A stretch of DNA of 64,000 bases from Clostridia bacterium (GTDB lineage Bacteria; Bacillota; Clostridia; Oscillospirales; Acutalibacteraceae). The position numbers and the translations under genes were made by a program. Of the stretch, positions 50,544 to 58,994 are shown piece after piece (positions within the stretch are counted from its first letter, which is position 1; each line of letters begins with the position of its first letter). Under the pieces are notes generated by a model. That model saw only the letters and a program-made list of their open reading frames with translations, was not told the origin of the DNA and did not search any database. The stretch covers positions 62,001-126,000 of the forward strand of contig JAFPUM010000062.1 of NCBI GenBank assembly GCA_017395425.1, in the 5' to 3' direction.

Positions 50544-51119
50544 TCATTCTTCCGGCTGAAACAGCTCTAAATACTGCGGCGGCACCTCTTTGATCTGCCA
50601 CACGCCGTTATCTGAAATCATAAAGTCATAGCCGTCCGCCGCCATCTGTCCCGCGTGGATTTTTAATACGACAGGCGAATCGGGTTTGCTGTGGCGATAC
50701 CCTACCGTGACGGCGGTTTCATAATCCGGCGAGAGATGGACATATTGCCGATTGCCAGGCAGCAATCCCTTTGCCATGATGCTGCCCATGAACCGCTGCG
50801 CCGTTCCGTGCCAGAGGTATTCGGGCGGCGTGCGGTGTTCCATGTCGATCACCACGTCAATCGAATGTCCCTGATTGGCGCGGATTTTGGTGCCGTCTTC
50901 GTTGAAGCTGTAACGACCCTTGCGGTCGGCTGCCACAATGCGTTCCAGCAGCGGACGATCTATGTGATATCTGCTCTTTGCGTTAATGCCGTCGATCAGT
51001 TCCTCCACATTCGCCCATCCGCCGACACGCTCAATTTGGATGCCGATTGCCCCGGGGTTGTGCCGCAGAATCAGGCACAGGAATCGACTCAATTTGACAT
51101 GCCCTTCGCTCTGTTCCAT
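50544..51119 (-). CDS. kptA: RNA 2'-phosphotransferase KptA/Tpt1
   Basis: A 191-residue Tpt1-family enzyme that removes an internal RNA 2'-phosphate using NAD, producing ADP-ribose 1'',2''-cyclic phosphate. Conserved segments: LSRFLCLILRHNP near the start, GWANVEELID, RYSFNEDGTKIRANQGHS, LWHGTAQRFMGSIMAKGL and YVHLSPDYETAVTVGYRH. The Arg/His/Arg/Arg catalytic set appears intact. ATG at 51119 is chosen because GGAG lies 7 bases upstream and family homology begins there. In yeast the enzyme completes tRNA splicing; most bacteria have no such substrate, so its role here is open. It follows rnc in the same direction. Confidence 0.92.
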   Translation of the reverse strand: MEQSEGHVKLSRFLCLILRHNPGAIGIQIERVGGWANVEELIDGINAKSRYHIDRPLLERIVAADRKGRYSFNEDGTKIRANQGHSIDVVIDMEHRTPPEYLWHGTAQRFMGSIMAKGLLPGNRQYVHLSPDYETAVTVGYRHSKPDSPVVLKIHAGQMAADGYDFMISDNGVWQIKEVPPQYLELFQPEE

Positions 51120-51150
51120 TTTCAAACTCCATTTCCCTGCTCTTTGCAAA

Positions 51151-51843
51151 TTAATATCCCAGCAGCAGCAGCGCTTCTCTGGCGGCATTCTGTTCGGCTT
51201 CCTTCTTGCTTCTGCCGCCGCCTTTGCCGATGACATTGGAATTGAGATGCACCTCCACCACAAAATGCTTGTTGTGATCGGGACCGCTCTCCCCTACCAG
51301 CACATAGCTGAGTTTTTCCTCGGCATTCTGCTGAATGATCTCCTGCAGCATGGTTTTGTAATCCTTGCCGCGGTGGAGATTCGGGTGTTCCAGCTCTTCC
51401 AGAATAAAGCCCATCACAAATTTCCGCGCCTGTTCCATACCGCCGTCGAGGAAAATCGCGGCAATCAAGGCTTCAAACGCGTCGGCGAGAATGGACGGGC
51501 GTTTATCGCCGCCCGTGTGACGTTCGCCGCGACCGAACATGATATATTCGCCCAATTGTATTTTTTTCGCAAATCCGCAGAGCGTCGTCTCACACACCAG
51601 CGAGGAACGCAGCTTGGTCAGTTCGCCCTCCTGCTTGCTGCGGAACTTAGCATAAAGGTGCTCCGACACCACTATGCTAAGCACCGCATCTCCCAAAAAT
51701 TCCAGACGCTCGTTGCTCTGCAAATGCTTTCCCTCGTTGGCATAGGACGAATGGGTCAGCGCCGTCAGAAGATATTTGCGGTTTTTGAACTGATACCCGA
51801 TGGTATCTTCCAGATACGACGGGTCAAGATGTGTTTCTGACAT
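51151..51843 (-). CDS. rnc: Ribonuclease III
   Basis: A 230-residue double-strand-specific RNase. The catalytic domain has the signature NERLEFLGDAVLSIVVSEHLY and the second acidic cluster ILADAFEALIAAIFLDGG. The C-terminal dsRNA-binding domain (about 157-228) has DYKTMLQEIIQQ, GKGGGRSKKEAEQNAAREAL. It processes rRNA precursors and can cut sense/antisense RNA pairs such as those predicted at 8955-10152. It is upstream of kptA and smc; the usual preceding acpP is missing. Confidence 0.95.
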   Translation of the reverse strand: MSETHLDPSYLEDTIGYQFKNRKYLLTALTHSSYANEGKHLQSNERLEFLGDAVLSIVVSEHLYAKFRSKQEGELTKLRSSLVCETTLCGFAKKIQLGEYIMFGRGERHTGGDKRPSILADAFEALIAAIFLDGGMEQARKFVMGFILEELEHPNLHRGKDYKTMLQEIIQQNAEEKLSYVLVGESGPDHNKHFVVEVHLNSNVIGKGGGRSKKEAEQNAAREALLLLGY

Positions 51844-51862
51844 AGTTACAACTTCCTCTCCG

Positions 51863-52588
51863 TTATTTGGTCTGTTTCAACATCACATGATGAAAAAACG
51901 CGATATCTCTGAATGCGGGGATTTCCTCGGCCTCACATTCCAGCGCGTACAGATTGGCAAGCCAATCGGGCTCCGTTTTTACCTCGTTCCGCTGCAAGCC
52001 GTAAAACATTCTCACGCCGTAGAGCTTGTCAATTGCCAAAAGCCCCGCGCTGTCCCGCGCCAGCTCGTCCAACTCGTATTCATGCACCTCGCCGAAATTG
52101 GACGACGTGCCGTTCTCACCGCGCAGCAGGCCGATTGCCTCGTCAATGCGGTATTCAAAGACGGCCTTTTGCATGATTTTTCCCGCCTTGTTATGCTTGA
52201 CGACAGACACCACCCCATCAGGCTGCAAAAGGCGATAAAATTCCCGCAGCAGTGCCGCGCGCTCCTCGGCATTTGCCAGATATTCCAGCACGTTATGACA
52301 CACAATCACATCATAGGAACGGTCGGGCATGGTCGCGAGTGTTTCCATACCGCCGACAATCTGCTGATAGCCGTTTTCGCAAAAACGGTGTGCCAGCATT
52401 TCCGTATTCGGCTCTACGGCTGTCACGTCGTTAAGCTCCGCCAGATAATCGGCAGTGACGCCAAAACCGCTGCCGAAATCCAGAATCTTCTTGCCTTCAT
52501 AATTCAAATGGTGCCACACCATCTGATAAAACAATTTGCCCCAAGGCGTGCTCAGATATTCCAAATAGCCCTGCACATTCACGCTCAT
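51863..52588 (-). CDS. Class I SAM-dependent methyltransferase
   Basis: A 241-residue methyltransferase. SAM motif I is ILDFGSGFGVTADYLAE (about 35-51), followed by DVTAVEPNTEML, MPDRSYDVIVCHNVLEYL and LLREFYRLLQPDGVVSVVKHN. The set resembles SmtA/CmoM-type enzymes (CmoM methylates wobble cmo5U in tRNA in E. coli), but this identity is not secure. Its ATG touches the stop codon of the hydrolase gene, so the two are co-translated. It is part of a three-gene insertion between plsX and rnc. Confidence 0.75.
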   Translation of the reverse strand: MSVNVQGYLEYLSTPWGKLFYQMVWHHLNYEGKKILDFGSGFGVTADYLAELNDVTAVEPNTEMLAHRFCENGYQQIVGGMETLATMPDRSYDVIVCHNVLEYLANAEERAALLREFYRLLQPDGVVSVVKHNKAGKIMQKAVFEYRIDEAIGLLRGENGTSSNFGEVHEYELDELARDSAGLLAIDKLYGVRMFYGLQRNEVKTEPDWLANLYALECEAEEIPAFRDIAFFHHVMLKQTK

Positions 52589-53488
52589 TTATTCCGTCAC
52601 CCTGCGTATAAATTTCTCGATAATGTCCAGCGCCTCTGTCGTCCAGAATTCCCAACCGCCGTGGTGCGCGCCCAATACCTGATAGAAGGTCACGTCCTTG
52701 CCCGCCTTCGTCAGCGCATTGCACAGCTCACAGCTCTGCTCAAACGGCACCAATTCATCGTTCGTTCCGTGGAACATCAGAATCGGTGGTATCTCTCTGT
52801 CGGGCGAAACGTAGGTTGTCACCGCCGCGGCTTCGGCCAGCTCGGGATAATCCAGCACGTTCACGCCGCCCAGTTCCAACCCCTCGGGGCTGTAGGGATT
52901 GCTGTGATCCTGCGAGGAGGGCTGAAAATTCATGGTAGTGAAATTCACAGGGCCGTACTGGTCTATCACGCCGCGCACTTCGGCGGAAATATCGCTTTCC
53001 TCCTCCAATGCGGGAATGCCGTGCGTAAAGCCCGCCATCATCGCCGTATGACCGCCCGAGGAATCGCCCATTGTCACGATTTTGTTCGGGTCAATGCCGT
53101 ATTCGGCAGCATGACGCTTCATGAAGCGGATACCCGCCTTCGCGTCCAGCGTCTTGGAAGGAAAGGACGCGTCCTCCGACCCTCGGTATTCCAGCAGCGC
53201 CACCACGAAGCCGCGTTGGGCAAGATAAGCAAGCTGTGGCACGCGCTCCTTGACATTCTGCCGATGAAACGCCGAACCGGGAATGAATATCACCAGCGTT
53301 CTGTCGCGCTCGGCATTGATGGGACCGATAATCTGCAAATGCAGCTGCAATTTCCCGCGCTCGGCATACACCACGTCCTGATGATAAAAAATCTCGTCAT
53401 TGTCGCGCACGGAATTCATGGGAATCATGCCCTCGGCGTGCGCCGTGCTCATGGGAAAATCTTCTCTTGACAGGTTTAATACTGACAT
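52589..53488 (-). CDS. Alpha/beta-hydrolase, esterase/lipase-like
   Basis: A 299-residue intracellular hydrolase. Oxyanion/early strand VIFIPGSAFHRQN, nucleophile elbow TMGDSSGGHTAM (Ser143), acid in LMFHGTNDELVPFEQ and the catalytic His in GAHHGGWEF make a full triad. No signal peptide. It resembles BD-FAE/HSL-type carboxylesterases or acyl-peptidases, but the substrate is unknown. Grouped with the methyltransferase and the DUF5984-like gene. Confidence 0.8.
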   Translation of the reverse strand: MSVLNLSREDFPMSTAHAEGMIPMNSVRDNDEIFYHQDVVYAERGKLQLHLQIIGPINAERDRTLVIFIPGSAFHRQNVKERVPQLAYLAQRGFVVALLEYRGSEDASFPSKTLDAKAGIRFMKRHAAEYGIDPNKIVTMGDSSGGHTAMMAGFTHGIPALEEESDISAEVRGVIDQYGPVNFTTMNFQPSSQDHSNPYSPEGLELGGVNVLDYPELAEAAAVTTYVSPDREIPPILMFHGTNDELVPFEQSCELCNALTKAGKDVTFYQVLGAHHGGWEFWTTEALDIIEKFIRRVTE

Positions 53489-53510
53489 TTGAAACGACCC
53501 CTCTCCTAAT

Positions 53511-54332
53511 TTACAAAAGTTCCGCTGTCATTTTGCGGTAAAGCGTTTCCACCTTCGCCCAATCGGTGCATTCTTCGGGGGTGCAAGGCGTAGAGAGAAG
53601 CGCGACCGCTCGGGAAAAGCCCTCTTTGCGTTCGGCGTGCTCCTTTGCCAGATACGCCTTGTCCACCTCGACTGCGCCCCAATCCTTTTGAAGCGCGCGC
53701 TCCACCTGTTTGTCCATCGCTTCAAAAAATGCCGTATAGAACCGCTCAACCTCGGCCACAAATTCGCGGTAGGGCAATTCAAACACGCCGCACGGCACCG
53801 TCCAGATATGGCCGCCGCTTTCCAGTCGGTCGTCGCTTTCCCAGCATATTTTGATTTTTTCTCCGGTCTCACCACAGCGGCAAAAGCTGAAATACGGCCC
53901 GCCGACGAGATGTCCCGAATCAAACGAACGCCGCTGATACCAGTCTGTCAGCGGTTCGTATTCGTTCTCGAAAAAGTCCCAGTAGGCGTCGTCGTCATCA
54001 TCGTCGCCGATCTGCGCGTCATGCCAGTGGTGTACCCTGTTCCGAAAGGTATCCAGCCCGTTATACAGTGCGGCGGGAATCGGCTCCCTCACAAAACGGA
54101 AGGTGTCCGAAAAATCCTCCAGAAAGCGGGACAACTGATAATCGTTATAACGCAGGTCACAATGAAAATGGTCAATGGCCGCTTGGGAATATTCATAGAT
54201 ATTGTTTTCTCCCACCGTAATCCAAAGCTGTCCGTCGGTCATGCCGAACCAGTGCAGACTTGGCTTAGTTCCGCCCCACGGCGTGATGTCGTCAAGCGGT
54301 TTCAGTGAAAAATTGATTTTGAAGTTGCTCAT
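53511..54332 (-). CDS. DUF5984-like protein of unknown function
   Basis: A 273-residue soluble protein starting MSNFKINFSLKPLDDITPWG and continuing LHWFGMTDGQLWI; this opening and the Trp/Asp-rich middle (DDDDDDAYWDFFENEYEPL, WYQRRSFDSGHLVGGPYF) fit DUF5984. Near the middle is FCRCGETGEKIKICWESD. DUF5984-type proteins often occur singly and have been likened to immunity proteins, but no toxin partner is seen. ATG at 54332 is preferred as it starts the conserved part; an upstream extension would run through the dispersed repeat. Function unknown. Confidence 0.6.
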   Translation of the reverse strand: MSNFKINFSLKPLDDITPWGGTKPSLHWFGMTDGQLWITVGENNIYEYSQAAIDHFHCDLRYNDYQLSRFLEDFSDTFRFVREPIPAALYNGLDTFRNRVHHWHDAQIGDDDDDDAYWDFFENEYEPLTDWYQRRSFDSGHLVGGPYFSFCRCGETGEKIKICWESDDRLESGGHIWTVPCGVFELPYREFVAEVERFYTAFFEAMDKQVERALQKDWGAVEVDKAYLAKEHAERKEGFSRAVALLSTPCTPEECTDWAKVETLYRKMTAELL

Positions 54333-54424
54333 TTCCTGTATTCGCCCAACCTTATTCGTTATCTTGGTGCGTCTTGCACGTTCGGCCATTGGCCTCACTT
54401 GCGGTGGCTCTGCCCCCGCGCCCC

Positions 54425-54460
54425 CGCAAGGGCTACTCGCCCTTGACCTCGGCAGGGAAC
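54425..54460 (+). repeat. Dispersed 36-base repeat, copy 2
   Basis: Starts CGCAAGGGCTACTCGCCCTT and continues TGACCTCGGCAGGGAAC; a near-copy of 39290-39325. It lies in the 160-base gap between plsX and the DUF5984-like gene, where the rest shows GC-rich simple sequence and no gene. Confidence 0.8.
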
Positions 54461-54493
54461 CAGTCCCCTGCACCCCATTGTACGGGCGCGTCT

Positions 54494-55507
54494 TTATTCT
54501 TCGCTGCCTGCGCTGATATCCGCCGCAATCTTACCGATCACGTCACTCGATACAAACTCGCGGGTGAGCTTGATGGCGTTACAGATCGTAATGGCCTTAC
54601 TGCTGCCGTGCGCCTTGAACACCGGCTTCTTCACGCCGAGGAAGGGCGCGCCGCCGTATTCATTATGATCCATCGACTTTTTGACCTCGTTGATATCGCC
54701 CAGCATGACCGCCGTTGCGAGCTTATTTTTGACGTTTTTGGTAAAGACGTCCTTGAATTTATGCGCCACCATCGACGCTACGCCCTCATAGGTTTTCAAA
54801 ATGATATTGCCGGTGAAACCGTCCGCCACCAGCACGTCCACGCCGCCTTCGGCAATGTCGCGGGTTTCAAAATTGCCGATGAAATTCAGATTCGGCTCCT
54901 TTTTGAGCAGTTCAAACGTCGCCTTGCGCAGTTCGTCGCCCTTGGTTTCCTCGGTACCGATATTGGCAAGTCCGACACGGGGGTTTTCCACGCCCATGAC
55001 GTTCTTCATGTACACCGAACCCATATGCGCAAACTGCACCAGCATTTCGGGGCGGCAGTCGGCATTTGCACCGCAGTCAATCAGCATGAACATACCGTTC
55101 GCGTTGGGCATAATCGGCGCCAGCGCGGGACGCTTCACGCCCTTGATGCGCTTGACAATCAGCGTGGCGCCGGTCAGCATCGCGCCGGTGCTGCCCGCGC
55201 CGATCATCGCGTCGCCCTCGCCGTCCGCCAGCAGCCGCAGCGCCAGCGCCATCGAGCTGTCTTTCTTGGATTTCATGAGCTCGGTGGGGTGGTCGGACAT
55301 ACTGATGACATCCGGCGCGTGAACGATATCCATCCGGTCGAGAGATATTCCGTTTTCCTCCGCCACCTTGCGGATCGTCGCTTCGTCGCCGGTCAGAATA
55401 ATGTCCACATCATCGAATTTTTCGACCGCCATCGCGCAGCCTTTGATGATTTCCAGCGGTGCGTTATCGCCGCCGAATGCGTCCACGATAATTTTCATAG
55501 CTTTCAC
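54494..55507 (-). CDS. plsX: Phosphate acyltransferase PlsX
   Basis: A 337-residue enzyme making acyl-phosphate from acyl-ACP for phospholipid synthesis. Motifs: IIVDAFGGDNAPLEIIKG, GAGSTGAMLTGATLIVKRI, ANIGTEETKGDEL, VADGFTGNIILKTYEG and YGGAPFLGVKKPVFKAHG. GTG at 55507 with AGGA five bases upstream is preferred over the ATG at 55498, which is too far from the site. Downstream, acpP, its usual neighbour and source of its substrate carrier, is absent and replaced by three unrelated genes. Confidence 0.95.
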   Translation of the reverse strand: MKAMKIIVDAFGGDNAPLEIIKGCAMAVEKFDDVDIILTGDEATIRKVAEENGISLDRMDIVHAPDVISMSDHPTELMKSKKDSSMALALRLLADGEGDAMIGAGSTGAMLTGATLIVKRIKGVKRPALAPIMPNANGMFMLIDCGANADCRPEMLVQFAHMGSVYMKNVMGVENPRVGLANIGTEETKGDELRKATFELLKKEPNLNFIGNFETRDIAEGGVDVLVADGFTGNIILKTYEGVASMVAHKFKDVFTKNVKNKLATAVMLGDINEVKKSMDHNEYGGAPFLGVKKPVFKAHGSSKAITICNAIKLTREFVSSDVIGKIAADISAGSEE

Positions 55508-55531
55508 CGTTGTCCTTTCTTATGTGAATTG

Positions 55532-56845
55532 TCAATTCGCCATGCCGTCAAAAAATGCCAGCGAACGGGCGCTCAACGCCGCATACCGCTCCCGCTTGTC
55601 CCGGATCTTCGGCTCGATGGGCGGCAGAATGCCGAAATTTGCTCCCATCGGCTGGAAGTCCTTGGTGTCACGGTTGCAGATATGCCCCTGTAACGCGCCC
55701 AGCATGGTGAAATCGGGCAGTATCAGACGTTCTCTGCCCTGTAAGGTGCGCACGGCGTTGATACCGCACAGCAGCCCGGAGCCTGCCGATTCCATGTAGC
55801 CCTCCACGCCGGTAATTTGTCCCGCGAAGAAGATGCGCGGGTGGTCAATCATCGAATAATCGCCGTTCAGGAGCTTGGGGGAATTTAAAAACGTGTTGCG
55901 GTGCATCACGCCGTAGCGCATGAACTCCGCATTTTTCAACGCGGGAATCATGCCGAACACCCGCTTCTGCTCGCCGAATTTCAAATTGGTCTGGAATCCC
56001 ACCAGATTATAGAGCGTGCCCTCGCGGTTTTCCTTGCGGAGCTGGAGATTCGCCCACGGACGGTGTCCTGTGCGCGGGTCGCGCAGTCCCACCGGCTTCA
56101 TCGGACCGTAGCGGATCGCGTCCTTGCCGCGGGAGGCGAGAATTTCAATCGGCATACAGCCCTCATACACCTTGACGCCGCTTGTGGAGGATTGTTCAAA
56201 TTCATGCAGCGGTGCGCGTTCCGCCGTTACCAGCGCTTCCTGAAACGCTTCATACTGCTCCTTATTCATAGGGCAATTGATGTAATCGTCCTCCCCGCCC
56301 CGGTCATAGCGCGAAGCGGTAAAGGCACACTCCATATCAATGCTCTCAGCGGTCACAATCGGCGCTGCCGCGTCGTGGAAGTTCAGAAATTCCTGCCCGC
56401 ACAGTGCACCGATCGCCTTGGAGAGCGGCTCGCTCGTGAGCGGTCCCGACGCGATGATGACCACCTCATCTTCCGGAATCGCCGTGACCTCCTGCCCGAT
56501 TACCTCAATCAGCGGATGATGCCGTATCGCGGCAGTCACCTTGGCGGCAAAAGCATTCCGATCCACCGCCAGCGCACCGCCCGCAGGAACCGCGCATTCG
56601 TCCGCCACCCGCAGCAGCAGTGATCCCAGCCGCCGCATTTCCTCCTTCATCAGACCCGCTGCCGAATCGATCCGCGCCGCTTTGAGCGAATTGGAACAGA
56701 TCAGCTCGGCGAAATCAGGGTTCTTGTGGGCGGGGGTAAACTTTACCGGCTTCATCTCGTAAAGCCGCACCTGCACACCCTTTTCCGCGCACTGCCACGC
56801 CGCTTCGCAGCCTGCCAGTCCCGCGCCGACAACCGTCACACTCAT
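55532..56845 (-). CDS. trmFO: tRNA (uracil-54-C5)-methyltransferase TrmFO
   Basis: A 437-residue folate/FAD enzyme that forms ribothymidine at position 54 of tRNA. FAD site VTVVGAGLAGCEAAWQCAE, FAELICSNSLKA, the conserved Cys region DYINCPMNKEQYEAF, VYEGCMPIEILASRG, FGEQKRVFGMIPALKNAEF and the end region FFAGQITGVEGYMESAGSGL. The start at 56845 overlaps the topA stop (ATGA), behind GGAGGAAGG. dprA-topA-trmFO is a conserved Firmicutes order. Confidence 0.96.
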   Translation of the reverse strand: MSVTVVGAGLAGCEAAWQCAEKGVQVRLYEMKPVKFTPAHKNPDFAELICSNSLKAARIDSAAGLMKEEMRRLGSLLLRVADECAVPAGGALAVDRNAFAAKVTAAIRHHPLIEVIGQEVTAIPEDEVVIIASGPLTSEPLSKAIGALCGQEFLNFHDAAAPIVTAESIDMECAFTASRYDRGGEDDYINCPMNKEQYEAFQEALVTAERAPLHEFEQSSTSGVKVYEGCMPIEILASRGKDAIRYGPMKPVGLRDPRTGHRPWANLQLRKENREGTLYNLVGFQTNLKFGEQKRVFGMIPALKNAEFMRYGVMHRNTFLNSPKLLNGDYSMIDHPRIFFAGQITGVEGYMESAGSGLLCGINAVRTLQGRERLILPDFTMLGALQGHICNRDTKDFQPMGANFGILPPIEPKIRDKRERYAALSARSLAFFDGMAN

Positions 56846-58956
56846 TCGGCACCTTCCTCCGCTGTCTCCAGATTCCGGCTGTAACCGCACTCCTTCTCCG
56901 CGCAGTAGAGTTTATTGATTTTCTTGGTCTGCTTTTTATAGAGAATCCTGCCGCACTGGGGGCATTTCTCGCGGGTGGGTTCGTCCCACGACACAAAGTC
57001 ACATTCCGGATACCTTCCGCAGCCGTAGAACACCTTGCCGCGTTTGGACTTCTTCTGCACGACTTTCGCGCCGCACTTGGGACATTCCGCGTCAATTTCA
57101 TGGACAATCTTCTTGATATTGCGGCATTCCGGGAAACCGGGACAGGCAATGAATTTGCCGTAACGCCCTGTTTTAATCACCATCTTTCGACCGCACTTCT
57201 CGCAGACAATGTCGGTCTCCTCATCGGGAATCTTCATGTCGATTCCCTCCATTGCCTTCTTGACGTCGGAGAGATTCTGCTCGAAATCCCCGTAAAATTC
57301 GCCCAGCGTCTCAATCCATTCCTTGGAACCGTCGGCGATGCTGTCGAGATTGCGCTCCATGCCCGCCGTGAATTTCAGATTGACAAACTTGGAAAAACGT
57401 TCCTTGAGCAGCTTGTTGACCAGTTCGCCGAGTTCCGTGGGACGCAGCGCCTTGCCGTCACGCACGACATATTCCCGCCCCACTACGGTGGTAATAATCG
57501 TCGCATAAGTGGACGGGCGACCGATGCCGTTTTCTTCCAGCGCCTTGATGAGCGTCGCTTCTGTATACCGTGCGGGGGGCTGGGTGAAATGCTGCTGTCC
57601 GCCGATTTCTTTGACCTTGAGCGGCATTCCCTCTTCCAGCGGAGGCAATGCGCCGCTGTTCTCGTCGTCCTCGTCCTTGCTCTCCTCATACAGCACCGTA
57701 TAGCCGTCAAATTTAACCGTGTAGCCTGACGCCTTGAAAAGATACCTGCCCGCCGCGATGTCCACGCTGACGGTATCATGAATACACTGCGCCATCAGAC
57801 TGGCGGTAAAGCGGGACCAGATCAGCTTGTAGAGCTTGTACTGGTCCGACGTCAGGCTGTCCTTGATGCGTTCGGGATCCAGCGAGGGCATGGTGGGACG
57901 GATGGCTTCATGTCCGTCCTGTGCGCCCGCCTTGGTCTTGAAACTGTAAGGTTTGGGCGGAAGATATTTCTCGCCCCAGCGGTTGCGGATATATTCCACG
58001 CCTTCGGCGCGGGCATCATCAGAGATACGGAGTGAATCGGTTCTCATGTAGGTGATGATACCCACCGCGCCCATGCCTTCAATTTCCACACCTTCATACA
58101 ATTCCTGTGCTACCTTCATGGTGCGGCGGCTCTGAAAATTGAGTTTGCGGCTCGCCTCCTGCTGGAGCGTGGAGGTAATAAAGGGCGGCGCGGGGGTTTT
58201 GCGGCGGGTTCCCTTTTTGAGCTTGGACACGGCAAATTCCGCCTGCTCAAGCTCCGACAGAATCCCGTCCGCCTGCTCTTTGGTGCGGATAGACAGCTTT
58301 CCGTCCTCAGGGGTACCGTAAAACTGCGCCGGAAACGCTTTGCGGCTGCCTTTGGGGATAAATTTTCCCTCAATGGTCCAGTATTCCTCCGGCACGAAGG
58401 CGCGGATTTCCTCTTCCCTGTCGCAGATCACGCGCACCGCCACCGACTGCACCCGTCCCGCCGACAGTCCCCGCCGTATCTTCTGCGAGACAAACGGGCT
58501 GAGACGATAACCTACAATTCTGTCCAGCAAACGTCGGCACTGCTGGGCATTGACCAGCTTCATATCAATGCTCCGCGGATGCGCAATGCCGCTTTGCACC
58601 GTTCCCTTGGTAATCTCATTGAAGGTCACGCGGTTCTGATCATTCAGATCCAATCCCAGAATATACGCCAGGTGCCACGAAATGGCCTCTCCCTCGCGGT
58701 CAGGGTCAGTCGCGAGGTAGACGAAATCGCTTTTTTCAGCTGCTTTGCGGAGCTTTTCCACCAATTCTTCCTTGCCTTTGATAATCTCGTACTTGGGCTT
58801 AAAATCATGCTTGACGTCCACCCCCAGACGGCTCTTGGGCAGGTCGCGCACATGACCCATCGACGCAACGACGTCATACCCCGACCCCAGATATTTTTTG
58901 ATGGTCTTCGCCTTGGCAGGCGACTCCACGATAACCAATTTCGACAAATCGATCAT
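56842..58956 (-). CDS. topA: DNA topoisomerase I
   Basis: A 704-residue type IA topoisomerase relaxing negative supercoils. Toprim domain LVIVESPAKAKTIKKYLG and ATDPDREGEAISWHLA; LSAGRVQSVAVRVI; active-site Tyr in VGIITYMRTDSLRIS (about residue 303); QDGHEAIRPT; GIGRPSTYATII. Three C-terminal four-Cys zinc modules follow (CEKCGRKM...CPGFPEC, CPKCGAKV...CGRYPEC, CPQCGRILY...CAEKEC). Start is taken at ATG 58956; the ribosome site AAAGG is very close to it, so the TTG at 58947 could also serve. Confidence 0.95.
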   Translation of the reverse strand: MIDLSKLVIVESPAKAKTIKKYLGSGYDVVASMGHVRDLPKSRLGVDVKHDFKPKYEIIKGKEELVEKLRKAAEKSDFVYLATDPDREGEAISWHLAYILGLDLNDQNRVTFNEITKGTVQSGIAHPRSIDMKLVNAQQCRRLLDRIVGYRLSPFVSQKIRRGLSAGRVQSVAVRVICDREEEIRAFVPEEYWTIEGKFIPKGSRKAFPAQFYGTPEDGKLSIRTKEQADGILSELEQAEFAVSKLKKGTRRKTPAPPFITSTLQQEASRKLNFQSRRTMKVAQELYEGVEIEGMGAVGIITYMRTDSLRISDDARAEGVEYIRNRWGEKYLPPKPYSFKTKAGAQDGHEAIRPTMPSLDPERIKDSLTSDQYKLYKLIWSRFTASLMAQCIHDTVSVDIAAGRYLFKASGYTVKFDGYTVLYEESKDEDDENSGALPPLEEGMPLKVKEIGGQQHFTQPPARYTEATLIKALEENGIGRPSTYATIITTVVGREYVVRDGKALRPTELGELVNKLLKERFSKFVNLKFTAGMERNLDSIADGSKEWIETLGEFYGDFEQNLSDVKKAMEGIDMKIPDEETDIVCEKCGRKMVIKTGRYGKFIACPGFPECRNIKKIVHEIDAECPKCGAKVVQKKSKRGKVFYGCGRYPECDFVSWDEPTREKCPQCGRILYKKQTKKINKLYCAEKECGYSRNLETAEEGAE

Positions 58957-58994
58957 GCCTTTCTTTATTCTTGAGCCTTCTCGCTTGTGGAACA

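Noticed and set aside
53511..54332. The DUF5984-like gene as an immunity protein of a toxin system
   Set aside because: No toxin, secretion or polymorphic repeat gene is beside it. Only the family resemblance is reported.
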